Assembly (NCBI GenBank): GCA_044352985.1
Contig: JBILCU010000020.1
Coordinates: 1 to 42,127 of the forward strand
From: JADJDM01 sp044352985
GTDB lineage: Bacteria > Bacteroidota > Bacteroidia > B-17B0 > Aurantibacillaceae
DNA: 42,127 nucleotides
Direction of reading: 5' to 3'
Part shown: positions 34,438-42,127 of the stretch, in pieces
Position numbering within the stretch: the first letter of the stretch is position 1
Layout of the letters: every line of letters starts with the position of its first letter
The notes under the pieces: model-generated
What the model was told of the DNA's origin: nothing
The model's input: only the letters and a program-made list of their open reading frames with translations
Databases searched by the model: none
Program-made: the position numbers and the translations under genes

Positions 34438-36099
34438 TTAATCTTCTTCGAATAAGTCTTCAATGGGGTTGCCTACACACCCATTTGGAAATGGAATATT
34501 AAGTAGTGTGCAAATTGTTGGAGCAATATCGGTAATATCAACCGATTCTACTGTGCTTCCTTTTTTAATTCCCCAACCCATAAAAAACAATGGCACGTGT
34601 GTGTCGTAGCTGAACTCGGCACCATGTGTTGTTCCTTTTTTCATTATAGCATCAAAATAAGCTACCGGAAAACGGAATAAAACATCTCCGCTTCTTTTAA
34701 AATGATAACCATTTTGAAGCAACGCTTTAAAACTGTTTTTCACAAAAGATTGATTTTTTAAATCTTCTGCTTTGTAAGTTTCAGCAACTCCATTTTGTTC
34801 TAATAAAAAATGAGCTGTTGCATTTTGAGTCGAATATAAATCCAGTTTTTTTTCTTTGATTTTAGCGTGGTTTAAAAAAACCTGTTGATTAGAGCAATTT
34901 AAAACTAAAGAATCCCCAAAAGTTGAAAACATATGTTCTTTGAGTTTCTTTTCAATTTCATTTTCATCAACCAACCCTGCTGGAATTTTATTTCTTTTTA
35001 GGTAAGCCGGAACTTCTGCTGCGCCATGATCGGCAGTTAAAAAAACGAGATAGTTACCTTTTCCTACTTGCTGATCAAGTTCGATGAAAAATTGTTGTAA
35101 ATCTAAATCTAGTCTTAAATAAGTATCTTCAATTTCAACTGATTTTGGCCCGAAACTGTGTCCAACATAATCTGTGGACGAAAAACTTACGCAAAGCATA
35201 TCGGTATAATTTGATTTGCCTAACTGTTCTCCTTTTATTGCAGCTATAGCTACATCTTTTGTGAGTGTATTCCCATAGGGTGTAGCTCGAATAATTTCAT
35301 AATTACCTTCTTTTAACTGTTTGGTGTATTCATATGGGAAAATTGCTTTTTCTTTCCCGTTAGGGCTTAATTCATATTCTTGTTCATCACTTGTGCTTTC
35401 AGTGTAATTTACAATTGGCAAAATGGTGTTCCAACTTTTTTCTAAATACTGATGAGGTAATTTTTTAGCATTGAAATTTATTAACCACTCAGGTAATTGA
35501 TTGATGTAATGAGAAGATGAAATAAAATTCCCGTTTTTGCCGTCAAACCAATAGGCTGCATTTGCGCTGTGTCCTGCCGGTAAAATAGATGCGCGATCTT
35601 TTAACGAAACTGCAATTACTTTTGATTGCTGAATGCTATTCAATCGCAGTTCATCTCCAATTGTGGTAACCAGTAAGTTTTTTGGAGACATTAAACCCGT
35701 GCTATTTTCTGTTCCAATTGGTTTTACTTCAGCATCATCGGTACAATAGTTCATTTTGCCTGTTTTTTTATCATACCATTCATTAGCAATAATACCATGA
35801 ACAGCAGGAAACGAACCTGTAAAAATGGATGCGTGGCCAGGTCCGGTGTAAGTAGGCACATAATTGTAATTGGTGTTTTTACAAAAAAAACCATTATTCA
35901 TTAAGCGTTTAAAACCACCGGAACTAAATTTATCCCAATACCTGAATACGTAATCATACCGCATTTGATCTACAACAATACCAACAATAAGTTTAGGCTT
36001 TTTTAAGTTGCTTTCTTTTTGGCCGTATAATTTTGTGTTGATACACAAAAACAAAAGCAAAACAGAAAATCGGATAACAAAAATAAAATGTAGTTTCAT
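34438..36099 (-). CDS. PafA-like alkaline phosphatase
   Basis: A 553-residue exported phosphomonoesterase of the alkaline phosphatase superfamily. The signal peptide is FSVLLLFLCINTKLYGQ. Metal and catalytic residues are visible by motif: Asp44 (VVDQMRYD), nucleophile Thr85 (VPTYTGPGHAS), Asn106 (IIANEW), the Lys-x-Arg pair at 167-169 (SLKDRASILPAGH), Asp310 and His314 (STDYVGHSFGP), Asp357 and His358 (TADHGAAEVP), and a C-terminal His in YDTHVPLFF. This is the Lys/Arg/Asn set of the Chryseobacterium PafA phosphatase. It frees phosphate from organic esters in the periplasm. It follows the M23 gene by 29 bp. Confidence 0.92.
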   Translation of the reverse strand: MKLHFIFVIRFSVLLLFLCINTKLYGQKESNLKKPKLIVGIVVDQMRYDYVFRYWDKFSSGGFKRLMNNGFFCKNTNYNYVPTYTGPGHASIFTGSFPAVHGIIANEWYDKKTGKMNYCTDDAEVKPIGTENSTGLMSPKNLLVTTIGDELRLNSIQQSKVIAVSLKDRASILPAGHSANAAYWFDGKNGNFISSSHYINQLPEWLINFNAKKLPHQYLEKSWNTILPIVNYTESTSDEQEYELSPNGKEKAIFPYEYTKQLKEGNYEIIRATPYGNTLTKDVAIAAIKGEQLGKSNYTDMLCVSFSSTDYVGHSFGPKSVEIEDTYLRLDLDLQQFFIELDQQVGKGNYLVFLTADHGAAEVPAYLKRNKIPAGLVDENEIEKKLKEHMFSTFGDSLVLNCSNQQVFLNHAKIKEKKLDLYSTQNATAHFLLEQNGVAETYKAEDLKNQSFVKNSFKALLQNGYHFKRSGDVLFRFPVAYFDAIMKKGTTHGAEFSYDTHVPLFFMGWGIKKGSTVESVDITDIAPTICTLLNIPFPNGCVGNPIEDLFEED

Positions 36100-36128
36100 G
36101 AAAAATAGATTTTAAGCATGTAGAAAAA

Positions 36129-36992
36129 TTAAAAAACAATATAGTCCTGTGGATTAATTGGGCTACCATTATACCATAACTCAAAATGCAAGTGAGGACC
36201 ACTACTGGTTTCTCCGCTGTTACCAACTATTGCAATTGGCCTTCCTGCTTTAACATAATCTCCTGTTCTAACCATTAATTCGGAGTTATGCTTGTAAATA
36301 CTAACAATATTGTTGTTGTGCTGAACTTGTATTACATAACCGTCTTTGTTAGTGAAACCTGAAAACACAACTGTGCCATCCAGAGTTGCCTTAATAAATT
36401 CATTTTCCTTTGCTGCTATATCGGTTCCGTAGTGTTCTTCTCTAAGGTTAAATGAACTGGTTATTATTCCTTTTACCGGACTAAAAAACACAAAATTACT
36501 TATGCTATTAACAGGTTTTGTTTTGTCAGAAATATTGAGCGAATATTTATCAGCTGATTCTACTTCATTCCGTAATTCTTTGTCGTTTTCACTGGGTTCA
36601 GTCTTAATTTTAGAATAATCTACTAATGTGTCTTTATATGGCTTTTGTGGTTTATTTTCTAAACTATCATTGATAATGTTGTTTAGGTTTTCAATATACC
36701 ACGCTCTAGCATTTAATGCGCTTTCTAATGAATCAGCTCTGTTAACCAATGTCATTAAATCTTTTTTCTGATCAACATTTCCATATCCGGGTATGTATTC
36801 TCTAAGTGGGGTAAAGGCTACTAAACTAATAACTAAAAAAGTCATTACAACAGTAATGCTACCAACTAATATAAAAATACCTAATAAATTTAATCGTAAT
36901 GATACTTTTTCCTCGAAAGTATTGTCATTTAGAATTACCACGCGGTATTTATCCCTGATGTGTTTAAAAAATAACTTTAATTTTTCTTTCAT
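36129..36992 (-). CDS. M23-family membrane-anchored peptidase
   Basis: A 287-residue membrane-anchored protein. One transmembrane helix (residues about 37-60) is followed by a spacer with charged helix (about 75-165) and a C-terminal LytM domain (about 165-287). Zinc ligands fit M23: His187 and Asp191 (EEHYGTDIAA), His267 and His269 (SSGPHLHFELW). The glycine-rich stretch GDYVKAGRPIAIVGNSGET is typical. It cuts peptidoglycan cross-links or activates a partner amidase. The upstream gap 36993-37169 holds no clear minus-strand promoter. Confidence 0.93.
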   Translation of the reverse strand: MKEKLKLFFKHIRDKYRVVILNDNTFEEKVSLRLNLLGIFILVGSITVVMTFLVISLVAFTPLREYIPGYGNVDQKKDLMTLVNRADSLESALNARAWYIENLNNIINDSLENKPQKPYKDTLVDYSKIKTEPSENDKELRNEVESADKYSLNISDKTKPVNSISNFVFFSPVKGIITSSFNLREEHYGTDIAAKENEFIKATLDGTVVFSGFTNKDGYVIQVQHNNNIVSIYKHNSELMVRTGDYVKAGRPIAIVGNSGETSSGPHLHFELWYNGSPINPQDYIVF

Positions 36993-37142
36993 TAGGTAGT
37001 AAAATCACTTCTAAATTAAACATAATAATTTTACAATCAAATCATTTTAAATTTGAATTAAAGTTATTGAAACTGAGTTTTCATGTTTTTTTATTTTAAC
37101 AACATTGAAAAATTCAGTTAGACCTATAATAACAATAACTAT

Positions 37143-37150
37143 TATATTTG
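37143..37150 (+). promoter_or_regulatory. -7 box of rseP
   Basis: TATATTTG, perfect match, 19 nt before the TTG start at 37170. A TTAG at 37118-37121 (21 nt away) is a poor -33. Confidence 0.5.
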
Positions 37151-37169
37151 CCATCTAAATTTTTATGTT

Positions 37170-38525
37170 TTGATACAAGCTATTCAACTTTTACTTAGTC
37201 TCTCTATTTTGATATTATTTCACGAGGGAGGACATTATATTGCTGCACGTATTTTTAAAACTCGTGTGGAGAAATTTTATTTATTCTTTGATTTTTTGTT
37301 TCCTTTACCTAGTGTATTAAATTTTTCAATTTTCAAGAAAAAAGTTGGAGAAACAGAATACGGATTAGGTTGGTTCCCTTTGGGCGGTTACGTTCAGATT
37401 TCAGGTATGGTAGATGAAAGTTTGGATTTAGAAAACTTACAAAAACCGGCAGAACCTTGGGAGTTTAGAGCTAAACCGGCTTGGCAACGTTTAATTATTA
37501 TGCTTGGAGGTATCATAGTTAATATTTTGCTTGCTTTTTTTATTTATGCCATGGTTTTATTTGCCTGGGGAGAAGATAAAATTCCTATGTCAAATTTAAA
37601 AGATGGAATTGTTGCCGACTCATTAGCGCAAGAATTTGGTTTTAAAACCGGAGATAAAATCATTTCAGTTGAAGGTAAACAAATTGAGTATTACGATAAT
37701 TTAATGGCAAGTGTAATCACTGCAAAACAAGTTGAGATTGAACGAGACGGTAAAAAACAAACTATTGATTTACCTATCGATTTAATTGATCAGCTAGCAA
37801 GCAATGAAAGAGCAGGTTTATTGCAGTTTCGTATTCCGTTTGTAATTGCAGAAGTTCCGGATACATCGTTAAACGCAAAAGCTGGTTTAAAAAAATACGA
37901 TAGAGTTATTGCAATTAATGATTCTATAAACATGCAGTTTCACGATCAGGTTAAAAATTACATTAAGTCTAATAAAGGAACTACAATAAAATTAACAGTT
38001 TTAAGAGGCAACGAAAAAGTAAATATCGAAGATGTAAAAATTTCATCAGAAGGTAATTTAGAATTATTGTTGGTTAATACCTATAAAGAATTAGATAGCT
38101 TAAATCTTTTAAAACTACAGCATACTGAATACGGATTTTTTGCATCGATACCTGCAGGAATTAATAAAACTTGGAATGTGTTACTGTCATACATCGATCA
38201 GTTTAAATTAATTATTTCTCCAAGTACTGGCGGTTATAAACACATGGGAGGATTTATTTCAATGGGTAAAATTTTTCAGGATGAATGGGATTGGCAAGGT
38301 TTCTGGAACAGAACAGCTTTTATATCCGTAATTTTAGCATTTATGAATTTATTGCCAATTCCTGCTTTGGACGGAGGTCACGTATTGTTTACACTTTGGG
38401 AAATGATAACAAGAAAAGCACCTAGTGTAAAGTTTTTAACTTATGCTCAGTACGTAGGTATGGCATTTTTATTGATGTTAATGATTTATGCAAATGGTAA
38501 TGATATTATTAAATTGTTTCGTTAA
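37170..38525 (+). CDS. rseP: RIP metalloprotease RseP (site-2 protease family)
   Basis: A 451-residue intramembrane zinc protease. The first catalytic motif is HEGGH (His18, Glu19, His22), where most relatives have HELGH or HEFGH. Two PDZ-like regions follow (about 125-200 and 210-275). The second catalytic motif is NLLPIPALDGGH (Asp401). RseP cleaves membrane-embedded anti-sigma factors and cleans up signal peptides. The start is TTG; an ATG at 37165 is out of frame and stops after two codons, with its TGA overlapping the TTG. One extra T in the T-run would fuse it in frame (MFLIQAIQ). The 268-residue gene follows 23 nt after the stop. Confidence 0.9.
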   Translation: MIQAIQLLLSLSILILFHEGGHYIAARIFKTRVEKFYLFFDFLFPLPSVLNFSIFKKKVGETEYGLGWFPLGGYVQISGMVDESLDLENLQKPAEPWEFRAKPAWQRLIIMLGGIIVNILLAFFIYAMVLFAWGEDKIPMSNLKDGIVADSLAQEFGFKTGDKIISVEGKQIEYYDNLMASVITAKQVEIERDGKKQTIDLPIDLIDQLASNERAGLLQFRIPFVIAEVPDTSLNAKAGLKKYDRVIAINDSINMQFHDQVKNYIKSNKGTTIKLTVLRGNEKVNIEDVKISSEGNLELLLVNTYKELDSLNLLKLQHTEYGFFASIPAGINKTWNVLLSYIDQFKLIISPSTGGYKHMGGFISMGKIFQDEWDWQGFWNRTAFISVILAFMNLLPIPALDGGHVLFTLWEMITRKAPSVKFLTYAQYVGMAFLLMLMIYANGNDIIKLFR

Positions 38526-38548
38526 CTTTCAATAATCATTTAATTTAA

Positions 38549-39355
38549 ATGCACTTATTTCGTTTTTATTTTATTAGTGTTATAATCTTGTTTTTTGCTT
38601 TAAATAAAAAAGCAAATGGACAAACAACTTTCGGAAACGATAACAAATCAGGTTTAAGTAAAATCCCTGAACGTAAATTAACAAAGCATAAAGTGTTAGT
38701 TATTCCCTTTGAGCCACGAATGTACATGAGTCAAATCGATCATCGTATCAATGCGGAAACTAAATTGGATCAAAAGAAAATCAAACAAAGTATTCGTTTT
38801 GGTTTGGATGAAGAAATTCATCGCAGTATTAAAAAGAAAATGGAAGTGATTTCTTTTTTAGATGATACTGCTAAGTACAAAAAAGATTTGTATAAAACCT
38901 ATTCCACTGTGCAATACAAATTTGAAAAAATACCTGATCAAACTAACTATCAGGCTCCAAAATCAGAAAAAGAAAAAAAATATGTTCAAAAAGGTCAGCT
39001 AATAGCGGAATCTGATAATCAAGGTAAATTCATGAATGCCAAATTTAAAGACAATACCTTGCTTACAGATTTTCAATCGCATTATAAAACCGATGTTTTT
39101 TTGTTTATCAATCAAATCGATATTTTAACATCTGAAGTTCCTGGTTCTTTAAATGCTCACTCTTACCGAACAGCAACAGTTCATTACACTATCTTAAATG
39201 CTGAAGGAAAAGAGATAAATTCAGGAATAAGTTCTGCTGATTTCCCTTCTACAGTAAATGATCCGGATAAAATTTCATCTTCTTATTTTTCAAGAATAGC
39301 TGATGAAATTGTTTCTCGCATGGAAAAATACCTTTATCCTGTAGAAAAAAAATAA
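38549..39355 (+). CDS. Exported protein of unknown function
   Basis: I do not recognise the family. It has 268 residues with a signal peptide (FYFISVIILFFALNKKANGQ). The mature part is mixed alpha/beta with LTKHKVLVIPFEPRMYMSQI early and a late segment HSYRTATVHYTILNAEGKEI that ends in an ISSSYFSRIADEIVSRMEKY helix. The opening strand and the late strand-helix resemble the alpha/beta layout of CsgG/LpoB-type lipoproteins, but no lipobox Cys is present; this is only a suggestion. It follows rseP by 23 nt and is probably in the same transcript. Confidence 0.65.
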   Translation: MHLFRFYFISVIILFFALNKKANGQTTFGNDNKSGLSKIPERKLTKHKVLVIPFEPRMYMSQIDHRINAETKLDQKKIKQSIRFGLDEEIHRSIKKKMEVISFLDDTAKYKKDLYKTYSTVQYKFEKIPDQTNYQAPKSEKEKKYVQKGQLIAESDNQGKFMNAKFKDNTLLTDFQSHYKTDVFLFINQIDILTSEVPGSLNAHSYRTATVHYTILNAEGKEINSGISSADFPSTVNDPDKISSSYFSRIADEIVSRMEKYLYPVEKK

Positions 39356-39479
39356 AATATTTTTTAATTTCAACTAAGACATTTACCGAAAAAATCTTTT
39401 TTATCGATTGAATTTATAATTTGCAAATCCTGCACGAATCAGTATTTTTGTTAGAATTGAAATTGTAAATTGAATTACT

Positions 39480-42127
39480 ATGCAGGAAACTACTCCTTAT
39501 CAGTCAAAAAATAAAATTCGTATTGTAACAGCAGCAGCTTTGTTCGATGGACACGATGCAGCAATCAATATCATGCGCCGTATTATGCAAAGCAGCGGTG
39601 CAGAGGTTATTCATCTCGGTCACGATAGAAGCGTTATGGATGTTGTAAATTGTGCTATTCAAGAAGATGCTAATTCCATTGCGATTACGAGTTATCAGGG
39701 CGGACATGTAGAGTATTTTAAATACATGTATGATTTGCTGAAAGAACGCGGATGCGGACACATCAAAATTTTTGGTGGTGGCGGTGGAGTTATTTTACCT
39801 ACTGAAATTGAAGAGTTACATCAATACGGAATTACACGTATTTATAGTCCTGATGATGGAAGAGAAATGGGATTACAAGGCATGATTAACGATGTGTTAA
39901 AAAAATCTGATTTTCCAACGGGAGTAAATTTAAATGGTGAAGTAAATCATATAGCAGATAAAGATCATAAGTCTATTGCTAAACTAATTTCAGCAGCAGA
40001 AAATGGCAACACCGAAAGTGAAGCCATGATGAAAAAAGTTCGAGAAACAGCTGCCGCTTCAAAAGTACCTGTGCTTGGTATTACCGGAACCGGTGGAGCC
40101 GGAAAATCAAGTTTGGTTGATGAATTGGTTCGCCGTTTTTTAATTGACTTCCCTGAAAAACAAATCGGGATTATTTCCGTTGATCCAAGTAAACGTAAAA
40201 CAGGCGGGGCATTATTGGGCGATCGCATCCGTATGAACTCCATTCGTAACGATAGAGTGTTTATGCGTTCCATGGCAACACGCCAGAGTAATTTGGCACT
40301 TTCAAAACATGTGCAGGATGCAGTTGATTTATTAAAAGCATCTCATTTTGATTTGGTTATTTTAGAAACCGCTGGTATTGGTCAAAGTGATACCGAAATT
40401 ACTGAACACAGTAATGTAAGTTTGTACGTGATGACACCCGAATACGGTGCTGCAACGCAATTAGAGAAAATTGACATGATAGAGTTTGCAGATATCATTG
40501 CATTAAATAAGTTTGACAAACGTGGGGCACTTGATGCTATTCGTGATGTAAAAAAACAATACAAACGCAATCATAATTTGTGGGAAACACCAGATGAGCT
40601 ACTGCCTGTTTACGGTACAATCGCTTCACAGTTCAACGATCCAGGCATGAATACCTTGTATAAAGCGGTGATGGATAAAGTCGTTGAAAAAACTGGAGCT
40701 GCACTACATTCAAATTTTCTCATTTCTGATGAAATGAGCGAAAAGATTTTTATCATTCCACCTGCTCGAACTCGTTACCTAAGCGAAATTTCGGAAAACA
40801 ACAGAGGCTACGATAAAAAAGTAAATACTCAGGCAGAAGTTGCCGAAAAATTATACAGCATAAAAAATACCATTCAGGCAATTGGTGAAAGCAAAATGGC
40901 CGATAAGGATCGTTTGATAAAATCATTGCAGGAAGAATATGCTCGCATTGAATTGGATTTGGAAGGACATAATAAAAAATTACTGGAAACTTGGACTGAG
41001 CGCAAAAGCAATTATCAAAACGAGTATTATGTGTTTAAGGTAAGAGATAAGGAAATTAAAATTAAAACACATTACGAAAGTTTATCGCACACACAGGTTC
41101 CAAAAATTGCAGTGCCACGTTTCAATGCATGGGGCGATGTGTTGAAATGGAATTTGCAAGAAAATTTCCCGGGTGAATTTCCTTACACAGCTGGTATTTA
41201 CCCATTTAAGCGAGAAGGCGAAGATCCAACACGAATGTTTGCAGGTGAAGGCGGGCCGGAACGCACGAATAAACGTTTTCACTATGTAAGTAAAGGATTG
41301 CCAGCTGCCCGCTTGAGCACCGCATTTGATAGCGTTACGCTTTATGGTCAGGATCCTGATCACCGCCCTGATATTTATGGTAAAATCGGTAACAGCGGTG
41401 TAAGTGTTTGCTGTTTGGATGATGCCAAAAAATTATACAGCGGATTTAATCTTGCTGATCCAAAAACTTCGGTGAGCATGACTATTAACGGGCCCGCAGC
41501 TATTATTGCCGCATTTTTTATGAATGCAGCCATCGATCAGCAATGCGAAATTTACATTAAGCAAAACGGTTTAGAGAAAGAAATTGACGATAAAATCAAT
41601 TCTATTTATAAAGCAAAAGGAGTTCCCCGTCCGAAATACAATGGCGAATTGCCTGAAGGGAATGATGGTTTAGGCTTAATGTTATTGGGAGTTACCGGCG
41701 ACCAAGTGTTGCCAAAAGAAGTATATGATAAAATAAAAGCACACACGCTTTCGCAAGTAAGAGGAACTGTTCAGGCAGATATCTTAAAAGAAGATCAGGC
41801 GCAAAACACCTGTATTTTCAGTACGGAGTTTAGTTTAAAAGTGATGGGCGACGTTCAACAATATTTTATTGATAACAACATACGTAACTTTTATTCGGTA
41901 AGTATTAGCGGTTACCATATTGCTGAAGCCGGAGCTAATCCAATCTCTCAGCTTGCATTTACCCTGGCAAACGGATTTACCTTTGTGGAATACTATTTAA
42001 GCAGAGGAATGCACATTGATAGTTTTGCTCCAAATCTTTCCTTCTTCTTTAGTAATGGTATTGATCCTGAATACAGCGTGATTGGACGCGTAGCGCGCAG
42101 AATATGGGCAAAAGCCATGAAGTTGAA
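39480..42127 (+). CDS. icmF: Fused isobutyryl-CoA mutase IcmF (3' end outside the window)
   Basis: The reading frame runs off the window after about 882 of roughly 1100 residues. It is a natural fusion: a cobalamin-binding domain (1-145, AAALFDGHDAAI with DGH at 23-25, GGGGGVILP), a MeaI-type G-protein chaperone (about 195-420, P-loop GITGTGGAGKSS at 200-211, NKFD) and the mutase catalytic domain (about 545 on, FNAWGDVLKWN, DPTRMFAGEGGPERTN, SISGYHIAEAGA). It isomerises isobutyryl-CoA and n-butyryl-CoA with coenzyme B12. Two residues fit an isobutyryl-CoA rather than methylmalonyl-CoA mutase: Phe587 where the latter has Tyr, and Gln775 where it has Arg. Start is the ATG at 39480. The gap 39356-39479 has no clear promoter. 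Confidence 0.95.
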   Translation, partial: MQETTPYQSKNKIRIVTAAALFDGHDAAINIMRRIMQSSGAEVIHLGHDRSVMDVVNCAIQEDANSIAITSYQGGHVEYFKYMYDLLKERGCGHIKIFGGGGGVILPTEIEELHQYGITRIYSPDDGREMGLQGMINDVLKKSDFPTGVNLNGEVNHIADKDHKSIAKLISAAENGNTESEAMMKKVRETAAASKVPVLGITGTGGAGKSSLVDELVRRFLIDFPEKQIGIISVDPSKRKTGGALLGDRIRMNSIRNDRVFMRSMATRQSNLALSKHVQDAVDLLKASHFDLVILETAGIGQSDTEITEHSNVSLYVMTPEYGAATQLEKIDMIEFADIIALNKFDKRGALDAIRDVKKQYKRNHNLWETPDELLPVYGTIASQFNDPGMNTLYKAVMDKVVEKTGAALHSNFLISDEMSEKIFIIPPARTRYLSEISENNRGYDKKVNTQAEVAEKLYSIKNTIQAIGESKMADKDRLIKSLQEEYARIELDLEGHNKKLLETWTERKSNYQNEYYVFKVRDKEIKIKTHYESLSHTQVPKIAVPRFNAWGDVLKWNLQENFPGEFPYTAGIYPFKREGEDPTRMFAGEGGPERTNKRFHYVSKGLPAARLSTAFDSVTLYGQDPDHRPDIYGKIGNSGVSVCCLDDAKKLYSGFNLADPKTSVSMTINGPAAIIAAFFMNAAIDQQCEIYIKQNGLEKEIDDKINSIYKAKGVPRPKYNGELPEGNDGLGLMLLGVTGDQVLPKEVYDKIKAHTLSQVRGTVQADILKEDQAQNTCIFSTEFSLKVMGDVQQYFIDNNIRNFYSVSISGYHIAEAGANPISQLAFTLANGFTFVEYYLSRGMHIDSFAPNLSFFFSNGIDPEYSVIGRVARRIWAKAMKL

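Noticed and set aside
39504..41363. Minus-strand open frames at the right end
   Set aside because: They lie opposite the continuous icmF reading frame, which has clear domain motifs, so they are shadows.
1..42127. tRNA, rRNA, tmRNA or insertion-sequence genes
   Set aside because: I found no cloverleaf-type sequence, no rRNA signature and no transposase frame on either strand; small divergent RNAs could be missed by eye.

Overview
The window looks like chromosomal DNA of a low-GC Bacteroidota member, most likely Flavobacteriales-like; the genus cannot be resolved from sequence alone. Four things point there: secreted proteins with type IX secretion (T9SS) C-terminal sorting domains of both type A and type B; many lipoproteins and signal peptides; Bacteroidota-style promoters (TTTG, about 19 nt, TAnnTTTG) with short leaders and no Shine-Dalgarno; and PafA-type phosphatase, AIM24, DUF6089-like and fused isobutyryl-CoA mutase genes. 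No rRNA, tRNA, transposase, integrase or CRISPR array was found.

Layout. 1-720 is a tandem array of about 155-200 bp units built from the TCGA-rich extragenic repeat, with a two-unit block duplicated. 834-7420 is accessory: a FISUMP-domain T9SS cargo, a divergent small XRE regulator, and a 1636-residue glycine-rich, Ig-like, PKD adhesin-like T9SS cargo. The divergent gap (1800-2006) has two long perfect palindromes, each sitting on a candidate -33 promoter element. 7620-13956 is housekeeping and envelope: M48 lipoprotein protease, ClpS, MetK, PurS, a TlpA-like thiol protein, a beta-helix lipoprotein and ribosomal protein L31 type B. 14071-21993 holds a beta-propeller/SpoIIE-type phosphatase sensor, a tight operon (phosphoribosyltransferase, TrmD, unknown protein), PurM, an ECF-type sigma factor and a DUF6089/PorG-like outer-membrane barrel. 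22152-28387 holds a four-gene envelope cluster (two LPP20-like proteins, a TPR-like lipoprotein, a CPBP protease) downstream of ParE. 28388-30924 has an AIM24-family gene bracketed by two copies of a structured extragenic element, then YchF. 31157-39355 holds PpiD-like foldase, fructose-1,6-bisphosphatase, PafA-like phosphatase, M23 peptidase, RseP and an unknown exported protein. 39480 to the window end is a 3'-truncated fused isobutyryl-CoA mutase (IcmF).

How the genes work together. Much of the window concerns the envelope: T9SS cargo, a possible T9SS barrel, periplasmic folding (PpiD), intramembrane proteolysis (RseP, CPBP), peptidoglycan remodelling (M23) and lipoproteins. The rest is purine synthesis (PurS, PurM), translation (TrmD, L31, YchF), SAM supply and acyl-CoA metabolism.

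The most unusual item is the pair of roughly 160-170 bp elements at 28447-28602 and 29588-29755. They keep the same multi-hairpin fold through compensatory base changes, and the loop of the first hairpin is complementary to a downstream segment in both copies. Other points of note are the palindrome-controlled divergent promoters, two genes that start at TTG where the stop of a tiny upstream ORF overlaps the start, and terminator-like hairpins directly in front of start codons.
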